Assembly (NCBI GenBank): GCA_963849305.1
Contig: CAWKGV010000007.1
Span: forward strand, 62,001-126,000
Reading direction: 5' to 3'
Origin: CAWKGV01 sp963849305
GTDB lineage: Bacteria > Pseudomonadota > Alphaproteobacteria > Acetobacterales > Acetobacteraceae
Length of the DNA stretch: 64,000 nucleotides
Shown here: positions 63,005-64,000 of the stretch, one piece after another
How positions within the stretch are numbered: position 1 is the first letter of the stretch
Layout of the letters: each line of letters begins with the position of its first letter
Translations under genes and position numbers: made by a program
The notes under the pieces: model-generated
Database searches by the model: none
Told to the model about the DNA's origin: nothing
The model's input: the letters and a program-made list of their open reading frames with translations, nothing else

Positions 63005-63172
63005 TTAACCAGTGCCATTCGGCTTAGGTTCCTGCTCCGGCAGATGACGGAGCTTGTCCAACACCGCCTTGTCGCGGTCTGTTAAAGGAACCGGCTCCGT
63101 CGGCGCTACTCCGGGTGGAACAGCATCTCCGGGATCCCGGTCTGGCGCATCTCGGTCGGAGGCGGGCTGCAT
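63005..63172 (-). CDS. Small acidic hypothetical protein
   Basis: The 55-residue frame begins MQPASDRDAPDRDPGDAVPP and ends KAVLDKLRHLPEQEPKPNG. It is disordered-looking except for a short helix (DRDKAVLDKLRHL). It sits between two small stress-type genes on the same strand. A longer frame to 63238 is unlikely. No family recognised. Confidence 0.5.
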   Translation of the reverse strand: MQPASDRDAPDRDPGDAVPPGVAPTEPVPLTDRDKAVLDKLRHLPEQEPKPNGTG

Positions 63173-63191
63173 TGGCAAGGCGGCGCTCCCG

Positions 63192-63626
63192 TCAGGTAAG
63201 TTTAAGCAAATAAAGACCCTTGGCCAGACATGGCCCAAGGTCCGAGTTCTCGGCGAGGGCGATCGCGTCCGCCTCGGTTTGCAGCGCCTCGGCCTGGGTT
63301 AGCGCCGCCTCCCATTCGCGCGCGGCGTAGTCACCGTGTCCAACCAGCATGATCGCGTGCAGCTCGCGCCGCCCTTCTGGGGGCAAATCGCCGATGACCC
63401 GCTGCAACCGTTCGAGAGGCGCGGCCATGGTACTAGCCCCGAGCGGCGCCAGGTCAACCATCTCCTCCGCCTCGCCCGGGGCGGAATGGGCCTGTTGCTC
63501 CGCCTCGCCGGCCGGGCGCACATCCGCCTGATACATCCGATCGAGCAGCCGGTCGCTAGTCGCGGCCGCCGTCTCGCTCAATCGGATGATGGTTTGGACC
63601 TGATCGGCGCTGATGTAGCTGAGCAT
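63192..63626 (-). CDS. DUF3775 protein
   Basis: The 144-residue protein has the DUF3775 block: IGDLPPEGRRELHAIMLVGHGDYAA followed by WEAALTQAEAL. The N-terminus (MLSYISADQVQTIIRL) is helical, and an acidic, Ala-rich linker separates the two. It is cytoplasmic with no catalytic motif. It probably shares a transcript with the small gene that follows it on the minus strand. Function unknown. Confidence 0.75.
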   Translation of the reverse strand: MLSYISADQVQTIIRLSETAAATSDRLLDRMYQADVRPAGEAEQQAHSAPGEAEEMVDLAPLGASTMAAPLERLQRVIGDLPPEGRRELHAIMLVGHGDYAAREWEAALTQAEALQTEADAIALAENSDLGPCLAKGLYLLKLT

Positions 63627-63749
63627 GGGGGATCCGCCCTACAGTCTCCCAGCCACAACGGCCCCTACCGGCGCTCGGTTGCCGGGCGCGGCGAATGGAA
63701 ACCGGGACCAGATCCGGCGTTGTTGCATGGCAGACGGAGGAGGTCCGCG

Positions 63750-63908
63750 ATGAGGCAGCCGCACACCGAGCAGCACGTGAAGCACTCGGACGACCAACAG
63801 GACACCGGCACCCACAAGAAGCCTGGCACCGAAGAGGCCGGCGGCGCCGACCGCTTCGGCGGAACGCGCACCGGCAAGGAGAATGTGGAGCCGTCCGAGA
63901 AGCGGTGA
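63750..63908 (+). CDS. Small hydrophilic hypothetical protein
   Basis: The 52-residue protein is rich in His, Gln, Lys, Glu and Gly (HVKHSDDQQDTGTHKKPG) and predicted to be disordered. GGAGGAGG lies just ahead of the ATG with normal spacing, the best reason to believe it is expressed. It resembles small stress-induced hydrophilic proteins but no family is recognised. The remaining 92 bases of the window hold nothing I can assign. Confidence 0.55.
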   Translation: MRQPHTEQHVKHSDDQQDTGTHKKPGTEEAGGADRFGGTRTGKENVEPSEKR

Positions 63909-64000
63909 TTTACGGCCCCTTGTCGCCGTCCGGTGCGGGCCCGGCGTTATTCGGCCGGGTGATGGTGGCGGGGGCGAAGGCGGCGCATGAAGCGAGAGGT

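Overview
This is a very GC-rich window with dense genes, many stop/start overlaps of 1 to 4 bases, and frequent GTG and TTG starts. The gene content points to an alphaproteobacterium, most likely in or near the Acetobacteraceae/Rhodospirillales. The clues are a PQQ alcohol dehydrogenase with its cytochrome c, a hopanoid C-3 methylase (HpnR), a tsaE-murU-addB-addA-trxA order, and pimeloyl-CoA-type acyl-CoA dehydrogenase pairs. The taxonomic placement is inference. No rRNA, tRNA or CRISPR array was recognised.

Layout. Positions 70-3541 hold a large exported protein of unknown function (frameshifted) coupled to a LodB/halogenase-like flavoprotein. Positions 3983-6358 hold a periplasmic PQQ alcohol dehydrogenase carrying the Asp-X-Asp mark of lanthanide-dependent enzymes, and its cytochrome c. 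A broken dihydrolipoamide/mercuric-reductase-like gene follows at 6601-7964. Positions 7968-17639 form a surface-polysaccharide locus with four glycosyltransferase genes, two coiled-coil proteins, and a dehydratase/reductase/2-epimerase trio for a UDP-N-acetyl-6-deoxy-L-hexosamine (L-FucNAc or L-QuiNAc). Positions 18366-30169 are housekeeping: ferredoxin-NADP reductase, TsaE, MurU, AddB/AddA recombination nuclease (with a small low-GC gene between its subunits), thioredoxin, a peptidoglycan-binding protein, a luciferase-like oxidoreductase and Hsp20.

Positions 30279-44871 are catabolic and transport genes: an FAD monooxygenase/DUF2783/metallo-hydrolase operon, a dipeptide-type ABC transporter, an Xre-RES toxin-antitoxin module with a perfect 28-bp operator, an M20 carbamoylase/allantoate-type amidohydrolase, and inositol genes iolE, iolD and iolG. 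Positions 45044-46930 are a decayed prophage patch holding a low-GC orphan gene whose N-terminus reads like a proteasome-type Ntn hydrolase. Positions 47000-63908 hold a Baeyer-Villiger monooxygenase with an esterase, two amidohydrolases, the remains of a second Xre-RES module, hpnR, three acyl-CoA dehydrogenases, a TonB-like protein, GlgX, an alpha/beta hydrolase and small stress-type proteins.

Two features run through the whole window. At least eleven single-base-type frameshifts break otherwise well-conserved genes, so either the assembly carries indel errors or the strain is losing genes. A GC-rich palindromic repeat recurs, including one copy inserted in frame inside addA. The most promising undescribed items are the proteasome-like orphan (45585-46676), the exported-protein/flavoprotein pair (70-3541), and the small gene between addB and addA.
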